This document shows positions 1 to 8,636 of a DNA stretch of 37,861 nt, in pieces. The notes beneath the pieces were generated by a model, which did no database searches, was not told the origin of the DNA, and was given only the letters and a program-made list of their open reading frames with translations. A program made the position numbers and the translations under genes. Within the stretch, counting starts at the first letter, position 1. Every line of letters starts with the position of its first letter. Source of the stretch: Chloroflexota bacterium. Lineage in GTDB: Bacteria; Chloroflexota; Anaerolineae; Anaerolineales; Anaerolineaceae. The stretch lies in the NCBI GenBank assembly GCA_029777225.1, contig JAKOSR010000197.1, forward strand, positions 1 to 37,861, read 5' to 3'.

Positions 1-635
1 ATCCACATATGCAGCGGGAAAATCGCCATGGCAATGGCCAATCCGAAAACAATCAGCATCGACGCGCGCAGGATGAGTGGGCTTGCGCTCGGCGCGGTCT
101 CAATCCCGGAGAGCATCAAACCACTCAGCAAAATCATGTTCATGCCCAGCGTCTCAAAAATCAGGTAACGCAATAATCCCGGTCCAGCCCGCGCGCCTCG
201 GGGGGAAAGCAGTGGCACGCTCAAGAGCGCGATAATTTCGATGATGAGCGCCGCGTACAGGAAGGGCTCTACCGCCAGCACGGCAATCCAGAGGCTGGTG
301 AGGATGAGCGAGAGCGCGTTGAACCACATGCTGATTTTGAAACTGCGTGATGGCAGGTTCCACAGCGTATTCAAAACGAACAGCCACGCCACCAGGGTCA
401 GGTCTTCAGGCCCAACGGTAAGCTGCCGCCCAAGCACGCTTAGCGTTTCCGAAAAAACAAAGCGTCTCCCCGCGAACTGGATGACGAGGTCATCTGGCAT
501 GAAGAGGGCTAGCGCGGCCAGCAGCATGGATGCCACGCACACAATCGCCACGGAGGCCTTGGGTTTCCGCGCCAATGGCATTAGCGCCACGCCCACCGCC
601 AGCGGGAACAGGATGAACAGCACGGGCGTTATCAT
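1..635 (-). CDS. Proton-conducting transporter membrane subunit (NuoM/NuoN/MrpD-like), 3'-truncated by window edge
   Basis: My own minus-strand translation from ATG at 635: MITPVLFILFPLAVGVALMPLARKPKASVAIVCVASMLLAALALFMPDD...; open to the left edge, hence absent from the ORF track. Highly hydrophobic. ATGA-type overlap with the upstream gene stop at 632. Confidence 0.75.
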   Translation of the reverse strand, partial: MITPVLFILFPLAVGVALMPLARKPKASVAIVCVASMLLAALALFMPDDLVIQFAGRRFVFSETLSVLGRQLTVGPEDLTLVAWLFVLNTLWNLPSRSFKISMWFNALSLILTSLWIAVLAVEPFLYAALIIEIIALLSVPLLSPRGARAGPGLLRYLIFETLGMNMILLSGLMLSGIETAPSASPLILRASMLIVFGLAIAMAIFPLHMW

Positions 636-1231
636 CTTGTCTCCGGTTCCTCGTCCTTGACGATGATATACGCGCCAACCAGCGCCAACCCCAGGTTGAC
701 AGCCGCAAAAAGCGCTTCAAGCACTGTGGAAAACTCCATCGAGCCATACAAGAGCTCAAAGCCGGAAAGAAAAGTCAGTAATCCAATAATCACATACAGG
801 GGTTCGGTAATCATCCCCAGCTGCAGCAGGCCTAGGATGACCAGGCCCAGGCTCGCGGTGAGCACCGGCAGGCTGGTCAGCGGGAAGACCTCCGTCCGTA
901 ATCCCGGTGTGAAGAGGGTGACCGCGATAATCATGAATATCCCGGCCAGACCTCTGAAAATCTCTCCCAGGCTGAACCGAAAAATGTACTGCAATGGCTG
1001 GAGCGTCCCCAGGGAGACCAGGGTCAGGTAAAGGACAAGCGTCACCATCAACCCCACCAGCAGCTTGATAATCCCCAGGCTGGGGTTTCGGAATGTGATG
1101 AGCAGCAGGAAGACCATCCCGTACTGCAGCGCGAGCGCGCCCATGTTCACCAGCCACTGCCTCCGCACGAGGTTGATGAGCGCCATGAGCAGGCACGTGT
1201 AGACAATCACCATTTGCAGGCTTGTGCTCAT
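632..1231 (-). CDS. Multi-TM membrane subunit, HyfE/NuoK-like
   Basis: ORF 632..1291; start at MSTSLQMVIVY... (1231) overlaps the stop of the next gene as ATGA. C-terminal part (FLSGFELLYGSMEFSTVLEALFAAVNLGLALVGAYII) resembles NuoK/HyfE helices. Confidence 0.6.
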   Translation of the reverse strand: MSTSLQMVIVYTCLLMALINLVRRQWLVNMGALALQYGMVFLLLITFRNPSLGIIKLLVGLMVTLVLYLTLVSLGTLQPLQYIFRFSLGEIFRGLAGIFMIIAVTLFTPGLRTEVFPLTSLPVLTASLGLVILGLLQLGMITEPLYVIIGLLTFLSGFELLYGSMEFSTVLEALFAAVNLGLALVGAYIIVKDEEPETR

Positions 1232-2841
1232 GGAACGGCCACCCGGGCCAGGAAGAGCATAATCATCGCGATGAGCAACACAACGGACCACAGCACCCCG
1301 CCGGCTCCCTCCAGGATGTTCGTCAGGTATCCCGCGCCCTTCTCCACTCGCTCAAATATCCACCCAAACGTGCTGAACAGCCAGCGCATGCTGAGCAGAC
1401 TGCTCATGCCGGTCAAAAACGCGCTCACCGCCCGATATCCGGGCATGGTCTCTGCCAGGCTCGCCAATGACCGCCGCGCGCCCAGCTTGAGGAACGCGAA
1501 CCCTCCCAACAAAACCACGGCCAGGCTAGCCACGCTGGCCCACCAACGCCCCAGGGTCAATATTCCCGGCCAGGCCATCAATCCCAAAACCACGATGGTC
1601 TGGCCCACCAGGATTAATCCCAGCGGATAGGTCACCCGCGCGTGCTTTTCCAACCCCGTGATGGTGCTGTTTCCTTCGTAAATGAAGCGGAGGTAGCCCA
1701 GCACCAGCATCGCGTGGGAAATAATCATGAAAAACCCTGCCGCCGATATCCCTTGACCAACCAGGCCGTCCCAACCGCCGGCCGCGGGCGTGAAAGGCAA
1801 CGCCACCAATCCCCACAAACCAAAGGCCATCAAAAAACGGATTCTGCGGATGGGCGGGTCAAACAGGAAAAGCAAGCCCCCTGAAAGTATCAGCGCCAAC
1901 CCCCAAACCCGGCTGGCCCCCGCCTGGTTGTTCAGCGCGCACTGCACCGCGAACGCGGAAAGCGCGGCAATCCAATACGGCCGCCCTTCGTACGCGTCTT
2001 TCCTCGTCAACCACATGCCGGAGGTGTACACGGCGGCAATAACGGCCAGCACCTGGATGATGGTAATCCAATATTGGCGCAACACCAGGAAGTCCGCCGG
2101 CAGCCACGCGATGAGCACCAGCGCCGAAGCCACCGGCGCGAACCGGAATACCAACCCGCTGCTCCGCCGCAATTCCGGTGTATCCAAAAACGGGAGGTGC
2201 AGGGGTAAAACACCCAAGCGCAAGCCGGCGGCCGCCAAAAAGTACAACCCCGCGTTGGCTGGGATTTCGTTCAGCAAAAATTGCGGCTTCACCTGCCACC
2301 CAATTACCGTGGCAGCCACCAGGGCGAAGGTGCTCGCCAGGCGCAAGCCATACACTGAGACGATGTGTGTATTATCCAAAGAGACGCTGCGGACGCGCAG
2401 CAGGTGGACTAACTCCACCAGGTCAACCAATCCCCAGGCCAGCGCCATCGTGAAGGGATTGCCAGCCAGGATGGCGGCAAGGTTGATGGCGGTAATGGCC
2501 AGGGTGCCCGCCCATCCCAACGGCGCTTCTGCCAGTTGGGCGCGGGTGGAATCAGTAAACAGCACCGCCATGCAGATGGTCAGCATGGCCACCGCGTAAG
2601 GCCAGTTGGAATAATCCAACACCAGCGCGGGGAAAGCGAAAAACAGGTTTTCTGGCTTCCACACCAACAACGGGACGTCTGTCGGCAGGTACAGCCGCAT
2701 GAAAAACAGGATGAGCCATGCCAGCAACGAACCAGCCAGCGCAGTGAACCACGCCCGGCCAACCTTCATTCTCGTGGCCTGGCTAAATGTGATTATGATT
2801 GCGGTAGCAATCAACACACCGAAAACGGCGAGTACTGCCAT
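1228..2841 (-). CDS. Proton-conducting transporter membrane subunit (NuoL/M/N-like), 537 aa
   Basis: Many TM helices, antiporter-type repeats (e.g. AAAGLRLGVLPLHLPFLDTPELRRSSGLVFRFAPVASALVLIAWLP); operon context with two further membrane subunits. Confidence 0.8.
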   Translation of the reverse strand: MAVLAVFGVLIATAIIITFSQATRMKVGRAWFTALAGSLLAWLILFFMRLYLPTDVPLLVWKPENLFFAFPALVLDYSNWPYAVAMLTICMAVLFTDSTRAQLAEAPLGWAGTLAITAINLAAILAGNPFTMALAWGLVDLVELVHLLRVRSVSLDNTHIVSVYGLRLASTFALVAATVIGWQVKPQFLLNEIPANAGLYFLAAAGLRLGVLPLHLPFLDTPELRRSSGLVFRFAPVASALVLIAWLPADFLVLRQYWITIIQVLAVIAAVYTSGMWLTRKDAYEGRPYWIAALSAFAVQCALNNQAGASRVWGLALILSGGLLFLFDPPIRRIRFLMAFGLWGLVALPFTPAAGGWDGLVGQGISAAGFFMIISHAMLVLGYLRFIYEGNSTITGLEKHARVTYPLGLILVGQTIVVLGLMAWPGILTLGRWWASVASLAVVLLGGFAFLKLGARRSLASLAETMPGYRAVSAFLTGMSSLLSMRWLFSTFGWIFERVEKGAGYLTNILEGAGGVLWSVVLLIAMIMLFLARVAVP

Positions 2842-2861
2842 GCTTTAGAACACCATCCTGG

Positions 2862-4277
2862 TTATAGTATCTCTCCGGTTTTGCGGTAAAGGAAGCGTCC
2901 CTGTCCGGCAGAACCGAACCACTCACCATTCCGCACGATTGTCTTGCCACGCAGGAGTACCTGCACGGGATAACCGCGCAATTTCCAGCCTTCATAAAGG
3001 TTGTAATCGGTGCGGTGCTGGGCTTGGGCTACGCCATAGGTCACTTCTCTTTTGGGGTCCCACAGCGCCAGATCTGCGTCAGACCCAACCTCGACGCATC
3101 CTTTTTGAGGATACAACCCAAAGATTTTGGCCGGATTGGTGGAAGTTAATTCCACGAATTGATTGGGTGTCATCATGCCGCCACTGACGGCGTGGTTCCA
3201 AAAAACCACCAACCGGTCACCCAAACCCGGCAGTCCGTTGGGAATCTTAGTAAAGTCGCCCATCCCCAGCTCCTTGCCAGGGATGCGCACGGGCTCGCCT
3301 TCGTAGAGAATGCTTTTTGTCCCATCATAGAAGAACGGGCAGTGATCTGTCGAAAGCACCTGGATGGTTCCATTTTCCAGTCCATTTAGCAATCCTTGCT
3401 GGTCCTGCGCCTTCCGCAATGGTGGCGAGCAAATCCATTTCGCCCCATCCGGCCGTTTCAGGTCATCCTCGGTGAAAAACAGGTATTGCGGGCAGGTTTC
3501 ACCCATCGCGGGCAGTCCTTTGGACCGCGCGTACGCCAACTGGTCAACTTCCTCCGCTACGTTCATGTGCACCAGGTATACCGGCGAATCAGCCTGAGCG
3601 CCAATCGCGAACGCCCGCAGGCTGGCTTCCACTTCGCCCCATGCCGGCCGGGTCCGCGCATGCCAGATGGGTTCCTTGTGCTCGGCCGAAAGCGCTTCGC
3701 TGACCAGTAAATCGATGATGTCGCCATTTTCCGCGTGCACCATCGTCAGCAACCCCGCTTTTCCGCCAATGCGCATCACCTTGAAAATATTGCCGTCATC
3801 CAACCGCAGCCGGCCGTTGTACGCGGTGAACACTTTCACGCTCGTGATGCCAAACCCCGGCAAGTCCTTCAACTGGCTTTCAACAGCATCGTCAAACCGC
3901 GTGATGTTCATGTGCGCGCTGTAATCAATGCTTGTCTTTGGGTCTGCCATGGCCCTGTGACGGACGATGTTATCCTCCAGGCTACCTTTTTCCAGCGAGA
4001 CAAAATCAATCATCGTGGTGGTGCCCCCAAACGCGGCCGCCTTGCCGCCGGTGTAGTGGTCATCACTCGAGACGGTGCTAAACATGGGCAGTTCGAGGTG
4101 CACGTGTGGGTCAACCCCACCGGGCAAAACCAGCAGATTTGTGGCGTCAATCACCTCGCAATCCTCGCTCGGCAAATCCACCCCAATCCACGCAATCTTT
4201 TCCCCATCAATCAGAATGTCGGCCTTGTACGTTTTCTGCGCGGTTACGATGGTGCCATTTTTAATGAGTCTTTTCAT
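2862..4277 (-). CDS. hydA: Dihydropyrimidinase / D-hydantoinase family amidohydrolase
   Basis: MKRLIKNGTIVTAQKTYKADILIDGEKIAWIG...LPGGVDPHVHLELP...FGGTTTMIDFV...; HxH metal motif; SD GAGAGGAAAC before ATG at 4277 (5th codon of the track ORF). Confidence 0.93.
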   Translation of the reverse strand: MKRLIKNGTIVTAQKTYKADILIDGEKIAWIGVDLPSEDCEVIDATNLLVLPGGVDPHVHLELPMFSTVSSDDHYTGGKAAAFGGTTTMIDFVSLEKGSLEDNIVRHRAMADPKTSIDYSAHMNITRFDDAVESQLKDLPGFGITSVKVFTAYNGRLRLDDGNIFKVMRIGGKAGLLTMVHAENGDIIDLLVSEALSAEHKEPIWHARTRPAWGEVEASLRAFAIGAQADSPVYLVHMNVAEEVDQLAYARSKGLPAMGETCPQYLFFTEDDLKRPDGAKWICSPPLRKAQDQQGLLNGLENGTIQVLSTDHCPFFYDGTKSILYEGEPVRIPGKELGMGDFTKIPNGLPGLGDRLVVFWNHAVSGGMMTPNQFVELTSTNPAKIFGLYPQKGCVEVGSDADLALWDPKREVTYGVAQAQHRTDYNLYEGWKLRGYPVQVLLRGKTIVRNGEWFGSAGQGRFLYRKTGEIL

Positions 4278-4305
4278 GTTTCCTCTCACGCAGTCAATAA
4301 CCCAA

Positions 4306-4866
4306 TTATCCCTGCCGCTTTAGGCCGCTCAACAGGGCCAGGATGGCGGGGTCGAGCGCCGCTTGGGGCAGTTCTGTCGCCCGGTACTCGTTGGCCAGCA
4401 GCGCCCTTTCGCGCAACGCGTGCCAGAGTACGTCCCTCTCCTCGTCATGCACAGGCAGGTCTGCCAGTTCCTCCGCCGAACACAATCGGCCGGCCGTCGT
4501 GTAAAAGAACAACACCCTGCGCCAATTCCCGGCCGGGATAGGGTGGTCCAGTTCAATCAATGGTCCGAGCACGATTTTGAAATACTCTTCCGACGCGCGT
4601 GGATGGTCAGGCTGGTCCTGTAACAGCTCCGCGCGGGTTCTCAATTCGTGCCCAAGCACCGGCGCGATGTACCTGATTTGCCAGCGTTGGTCCACCGGGT
4701 AGGCCCCGCCCTGGTAAAAAGCAATGTAATCCACGGAAATAACCTTGGGCGAGCTTTTCAGCGGCACCCGGTACCAACCCAGCAGCCGGGCGATATCCAG
4801 GTCGCGCTGGTTGGGCACCAGCGCGACCAAAACAAGATCACTTTCAGGAATTTCCTGGAGATTCAA
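4306..4866 (-). CDS. Uncharacterised 186-aa protein, possibly PUA/EVE-like
   Basis: Long ORF between two coupled genes, non-shadow codon usage; segment KVISVDYIAFYQGGAY..RWQIRYIAPVLGHELRTRAEL has a PUA-like flavour (weak). Confidence 0.65.
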   Translation of the reverse strand: MNLQEIPESDLVLVALVPNQRDLDIARLLGWYRVPLKSSPKVISVDYIAFYQGGAYPVDQRWQIRYIAPVLGHELRTRAELLQDQPDHPRASEEYFKIVLGPLIELDHPIPAGNWRRVLFFYTTAGRLCSAEELADLPVHDEERDVLWHALRERALLANEYRATELPQAALDPAILALLSGLKRQG

Positions 4867-4874
4867 ATGTCCTC

Positions 4875-6344
4875 TTACACGCTCACGCCGGATTTCTGGT
4901 TAAACTCTTCGATTAACGCGTCAATTTGCGGGGCTTGCTCCTGCACCTCGGTCCAGTAATCCGGGTCATCCCACTGGGCCAGGATTTCTTCGTAAGTTTT
5001 GCCCTGCTGTTCAACCCAGGTGTAATACTTCAGGTTGTGGATGCGCTTGCGTCCCCAATGGGTCAGCTCTTCCATATTGTCGATGCCCTGTCCCTTCAGG
5101 TAGCGGGCGTCATCTGCAACGGCGTTTTCGCGGGTGTACGCGCCGAATTCCTCGTGCATTTCAAGCAGCCGGCTCTGGTAAAGCTCCATGGAGTCCGTCA
5201 ATACCGTGAGCACCACGTCGTCTTCGGTCAGCTCGTTGTACTTGGCAAACTTGATGGCCGAGAGCACGTTGGAGATGCCGGAGAAGCCGAGTAAATCCAG
5301 CTGGCTCACCAGGTTTTCATCAACACCCGAATCAATCAGGTATTGCTTGCCGGTTGGCTCATTGAACAGCCGGGATAGGTTCACCACGGCGTTGTCATCA
5401 ATCGCGGTGACAAAGTCCGTGTTGCGTGAGTTGTGAATCCACGGCACGTGCTTGTCGCCAATGCCTTCAATCCGGTGCGACCCAAAGCCGTTGTTTAGCA
5501 AAGTCGGGCACTGCAGCGCTTCGCTGGCCACCACTTTGCTGCCGGGGTACAGTTGCTTGAGCTTGTCACCGGTGGCAATCGTTCCGGCCGAGCCGGTGGC
5601 GGAAACGAATCCCGCATACCGCATCCCCGGGGTCAGGGTTTGCTTGAGTAGCTCTCCCATGGCGCCGCCAGTGATGGTGTAATGCCACAGGTAGTTGCCC
5701 AGCTCATCGAATTGGTTAAAAATCATCAGGTCCTGCCCGCTACGGCGCAGTTCCCAGCACTTGTCAAAAATTTCCTTCACGTTCGATTCCGACCCCGGGG
5801 TGGCAATCACCTCGCTGGCAATCATTTTCAGCCACTCAAAACGTTCACGGCTCATCCCCTCGGGCAGAATAGCGATGGAGTCGCACGCCAGCAGCGCCGA
5901 ATCATACGCGCCCCCACGACAATAATTGCCCGTGGAGGGCCACACCGCTTTTTGATGCGTGGGGTCAAACTGGCCGGTGACCAGCCGTGGAACCAGGCAA
6001 CCAAACGCCGCGCCAACCTTGTGCGCACCGGTCGGGAACCACTTTCCCACCAGCGCCAAAATGCGCGCTTTCGTCCCGGTCAGGCTGGAGGGGAATTCGA
6101 GGTAGTTCAAGCCACCATACAGGCCGCCAAAGCTCTTGGGTTCATTATGCCAGGTGATGCGGAATAGGTTGAGTGGATGCAAATCCCAAAGCCCAATCCC
6201 CTGCAGTTTTTCCTTGATATTGTCTGGAATCAGGCTGGGGTCCTGTTGCTGCGCCAGGGTGGGGATGATGATGTGCCTGTCGCGAACACGCTCAAGCGTT
6301 CGTTCAAGCCGGTCATTCATGAGGGTGAGGTCTATTTTTGTCAT
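4875..6344 (-). CDS. PLP-dependent fold-type II enzyme (TrpB/cysteine synthase-like), 489 aa
   Basis: WFPTGAHKVGAAFG (Schiff-base Lys region resembling TrpB TGAHK), GSAGTIATGDKLKQLYPGSKVVASEA; SD AAAGGA before ATG at 6344. Confidence 0.85.
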   Translation of the reverse strand: MTKIDLTLMNDRLERTLERVRDRHIIIPTLAQQQDPSLIPDNIKEKLQGIGLWDLHPLNLFRITWHNEPKSFGGLYGGLNYLEFPSSLTGTKARILALVGKWFPTGAHKVGAAFGCLVPRLVTGQFDPTHQKAVWPSTGNYCRGGAYDSALLACDSIAILPEGMSRERFEWLKMIASEVIATPGSESNVKEIFDKCWELRRSGQDLMIFNQFDELGNYLWHYTITGGAMGELLKQTLTPGMRYAGFVSATGSAGTIATGDKLKQLYPGSKVVASEALQCPTLLNNGFGSHRIEGIGDKHVPWIHNSRNTDFVTAIDDNAVVNLSRLFNEPTGKQYLIDSGVDENLVSQLDLLGFSGISNVLSAIKFAKYNELTEDDVVLTVLTDSMELYQSRLLEMHEEFGAYTRENAVADDARYLKGQGIDNMEELTHWGRKRIHNLKYYTWVEQQGKTYEEILAQWDDPDYWTEVQEQAPQIDALIEEFNQKSGVSV

Positions 6345-6359
6345 AATTTTCCTTTGGGT

Positions 6360-7340
6360 TCACTTTTCTTTGATCGGATTAGGTTGGTTCAGCCGGGTGG
6401 GGTCCAGTTCGTCGCTGGGTCCTTCCGACACAATATACAAGGGACGTCCTTTGGCTTCGTCGTAAATGCGGCCGATATATTCCCCCAGGATTCCCATGCC
6501 ACACAGAATTAATCCCGAAAGGAAGATAACGGTCAGCCACACGGCCAAAATCCAGGTGAGGTCAAAATGCGCGACCAATGCCAGCAACAGGAAAACCGCC
6601 AGCAAGGCGACGCTCAGACCCATCAGCGCCGCGCCGATGCTGAAAATCACCTGCAGCGGCCAGGCTGAAAAACCAGTTACTGCGTTCATGGCCAGTTTCA
6701 ACATTTTCTTGAAAGGATAATGGGTGGTGCCGGCGTGCCTGGCCGCGCGTTTATATTCCACCCCGATTTGCTTAAATCCAACCCAGGAGCCCATTCCCCG
6801 CAAAAACCGGTTGCGTTCCCGCATTCGATCAAGCACATTCAGTGCCTGCCGGTCGATGAGCCTGAAATCCCCGGTATCCAGTGGGATTTTGACATCCGTG
6901 ATTTTGTCAATCATCCGGTAAAACATGGATGCCGTGGTTTTCTTGAACCAGCTTTCGCCTTCCCGTTCGGTGCGGATGGCATACACGATTTGGTAGCCTT
7001 CGCGCCATTTCTTAATCATCTCCAGGATGACTTCCGGCGGGTCCTGAAGGTCCGCGTCAATGATAACAACCGCGTCCCCGCGGCTGTAATCCATCCCCGC
7101 CGTGACCGCGATTTGGTGCCCAAAATTGCGCGAGAAGATTACCGGGCGCACCCGGCCGTCCTGCGCTCCCAGCTTGCGAATCACCTCCGTGGACCCATCT
7201 GCACTACCGTCATCCACGAGGATTAACTCCCATAGCTCCCCGCTCTGGTCCATCACTTCGCGCAGCCGCGCGTAAAGCAGGGGCAGGTTTTCCAGCTCGT
7301 TGTAAATAGGCGCGATGATGCTGAAAACCGGTTTATCCAT
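6360..7340 (-). CDS. Glycosyltransferase family 2 (DPM1/GtrB-like, polyprenyl-phosphate sugar transferase) with C-terminal TM helices
   Basis: FSIIAPIYNELENLPLLYARLREV...ELILVDDGSADGS...VVIIDADLQDPPEVI...; two C-terminal TM segments. Confidence 0.92.
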   Translation of the reverse strand: MDKPVFSIIAPIYNELENLPLLYARLREVMDQSGELWELILVDDGSADGSTEVIRKLGAQDGRVRPVIFSRNFGHQIAVTAGMDYSRGDAVVIIDADLQDPPEVILEMIKKWREGYQIVYAIRTEREGESWFKKTTASMFYRMIDKITDVKIPLDTGDFRLIDRQALNVLDRMRERNRFLRGMGSWVGFKQIGVEYKRAARHAGTTHYPFKKMLKLAMNAVTGFSAWPLQVIFSIGAALMGLSVALLAVFLLLALVAHFDLTWILAVWLTVIFLSGLILCGMGILGEYIGRIYDEAKGRPLYIVSEGPSDELDPTRLNQPNPIKEK

Positions 7341-8577
7341 GCAGCAATCCTTTCAAGGCTGCCAGGGTGGGCTCAATCACCGGGGCTGGGTTCACGGCCA
7401 TGGTGGCCGCGCGCACGTCCTTCAGCCCGCTGCCAGTGCACAGCACCAACGCCGGCGCGGCAGGGTCAAGTAATCCCTCCCGCAAGGACTTTAACAGCCC
7501 GGCATAAGCGGTGGCCGCGGCCGGCTCTACGAACAGCCCGGCCTTCCCCAGCGCGGGGATGGCCTTGAGGATTTCCTCATCTGGCACGGTCACATACCAG
7601 CCACCAGTCTCCCGCACTGCTTTCAGCGCCCGCAGGCCATCGCGTGGCAGGTCCACCGAGATGCTGTCCGCCAGCGTGGTCGCGCTGATGGGCATGATGG
7701 TGTCCGACCTGCTGAAAAACGCATTGGCAATCGCCGCGGAGCCATCCGCCTGCACCCCCACCAGGCGTGGCAGCCGGTCAATCCAACCGAGGTGCAGCAG
7801 GTCCTTGAACCCTTTGGCCAGCCCCGATAGGATGTTCCCATCGCCCACAGGGATGAACACTGTCAACGGCTCGGACCTTTCCGGCATGTGCCGCAGCACC
7901 TGCTCCCAAATCTCGTAGGCGGCGGTCTTTTTTCCTTCAACCGTAAAGGGGTTGTACCCTGTGTTGCGGTTGTACCAGCCAAACTCATGGCTGGCTTCAA
8001 TGCTCAGGTCAAATGCCTGGTCATACGTGCCCTCCACAAGGATAACCTGGGCGCCAAAGGTGAGCAGTTGGGCAATCTTGGCCGGGGGCGCGCTGCGCGG
8101 TGCCAAAATAATGGCCTTGCGCGCAACACTGGCCGACATGCACGCCATCGCTGCCCCGGCATTCCCCGTGGACGCGGCGACGATGGTTTTTACGTCCGTC
8201 TCAATCGCCCTGGCAATCACAACCGCGCTGGCCCGGTCCTTGAACGACGCGCTGGGGTTGCGGCTTTCATCCTTGATCCAAAGCTCCCGCATGCCCAGCG
8301 TCTTTTCCAGTAGGGGTGGCCGGTAAACCGGCGTCATCCCCACCGCGTGCAGCGGTGTGGGCTGAAAACCCGGGTCCGAAACCGGCAGCAGCGCCGTATA
8401 GCGCCAGATGGACATCTCCCGGCTGTCAAGGATGCCTTCCTTGGAGACCAGGCCGGGATTAAATTCGTAATCCAGGCGTGTGTCCAGGTTACCGCCGCAA
8501 TCCGGGCAGACATACGTCACCTCATCGGGTGAAAGTGTTTTCCCACAACATGAGCACTCAAAATGATGTATGGCCAT
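7333..8577 (-). CDS. thrC: Threonine synthase with N-terminal zinc ribbon
   Basis: CSCCGKTLSPDEVTYVCPDCGG; KDESRNPSASFKDRAS PLP-Lys motif; STGNAGAAMA; SD GGAGG before ATG at 8577. Confidence 0.9.
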   Translation of the reverse strand: MAIHHFECSCCGKTLSPDEVTYVCPDCGGNLDTRLDYEFNPGLVSKEGILDSREMSIWRYTALLPVSDPGFQPTPLHAVGMTPVYRPPLLEKTLGMRELWIKDESRNPSASFKDRASAVVIARAIETDVKTIVAASTGNAGAAMACMSASVARKAIILAPRSAPPAKIAQLLTFGAQVILVEGTYDQAFDLSIEASHEFGWYNRNTGYNPFTVEGKKTAAYEIWEQVLRHMPERSEPLTVFIPVGDGNILSGLAKGFKDLLHLGWIDRLPRLVGVQADGSAAIANAFFSRSDTIMPISATTLADSISVDLPRDGLRALKAVRETGGWYVTVPDEEILKAIPALGKAGLFVEPAAATAYAGLLKSLREGLLDPAAPALVLCTGSGLKDVRAATMAVNPAPVIEPTLAALKGLLHG

Positions 8578-8593
8578 CAAGCCTCCCTATGCG

Positions 8594-8621
8594 AGTTCCG
8601 GCAGGAAAACCTGCCGGAACT
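8594..8621. other. Perfect 12-bp inverted repeat, 4-nt loop, in the arcC-thrC intergenic region
   Basis: AGTTCCGGCAGG-AAAA-CCTGCCGGAACT; lies just upstream of the thrC SD on the minus-strand mRNA. Confidence 0.85.
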
Positions 8622-8636
8622 GTCTGTTTCGTTTTC

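Noticed and set aside
1790-2599. 269-aa plus-strand ORF
   Set aside because: Fully antisense to the NuoN-like gene; low-complexity Arg/Thr/Ser-rich translation typical of a GC-rich shadow ORF.
3735-4541. 268-aa plus-strand ORF
   Set aside because: Antisense to hydA and the 186-aa gene; no recognisable family and His/Arg-rich shadow composition.
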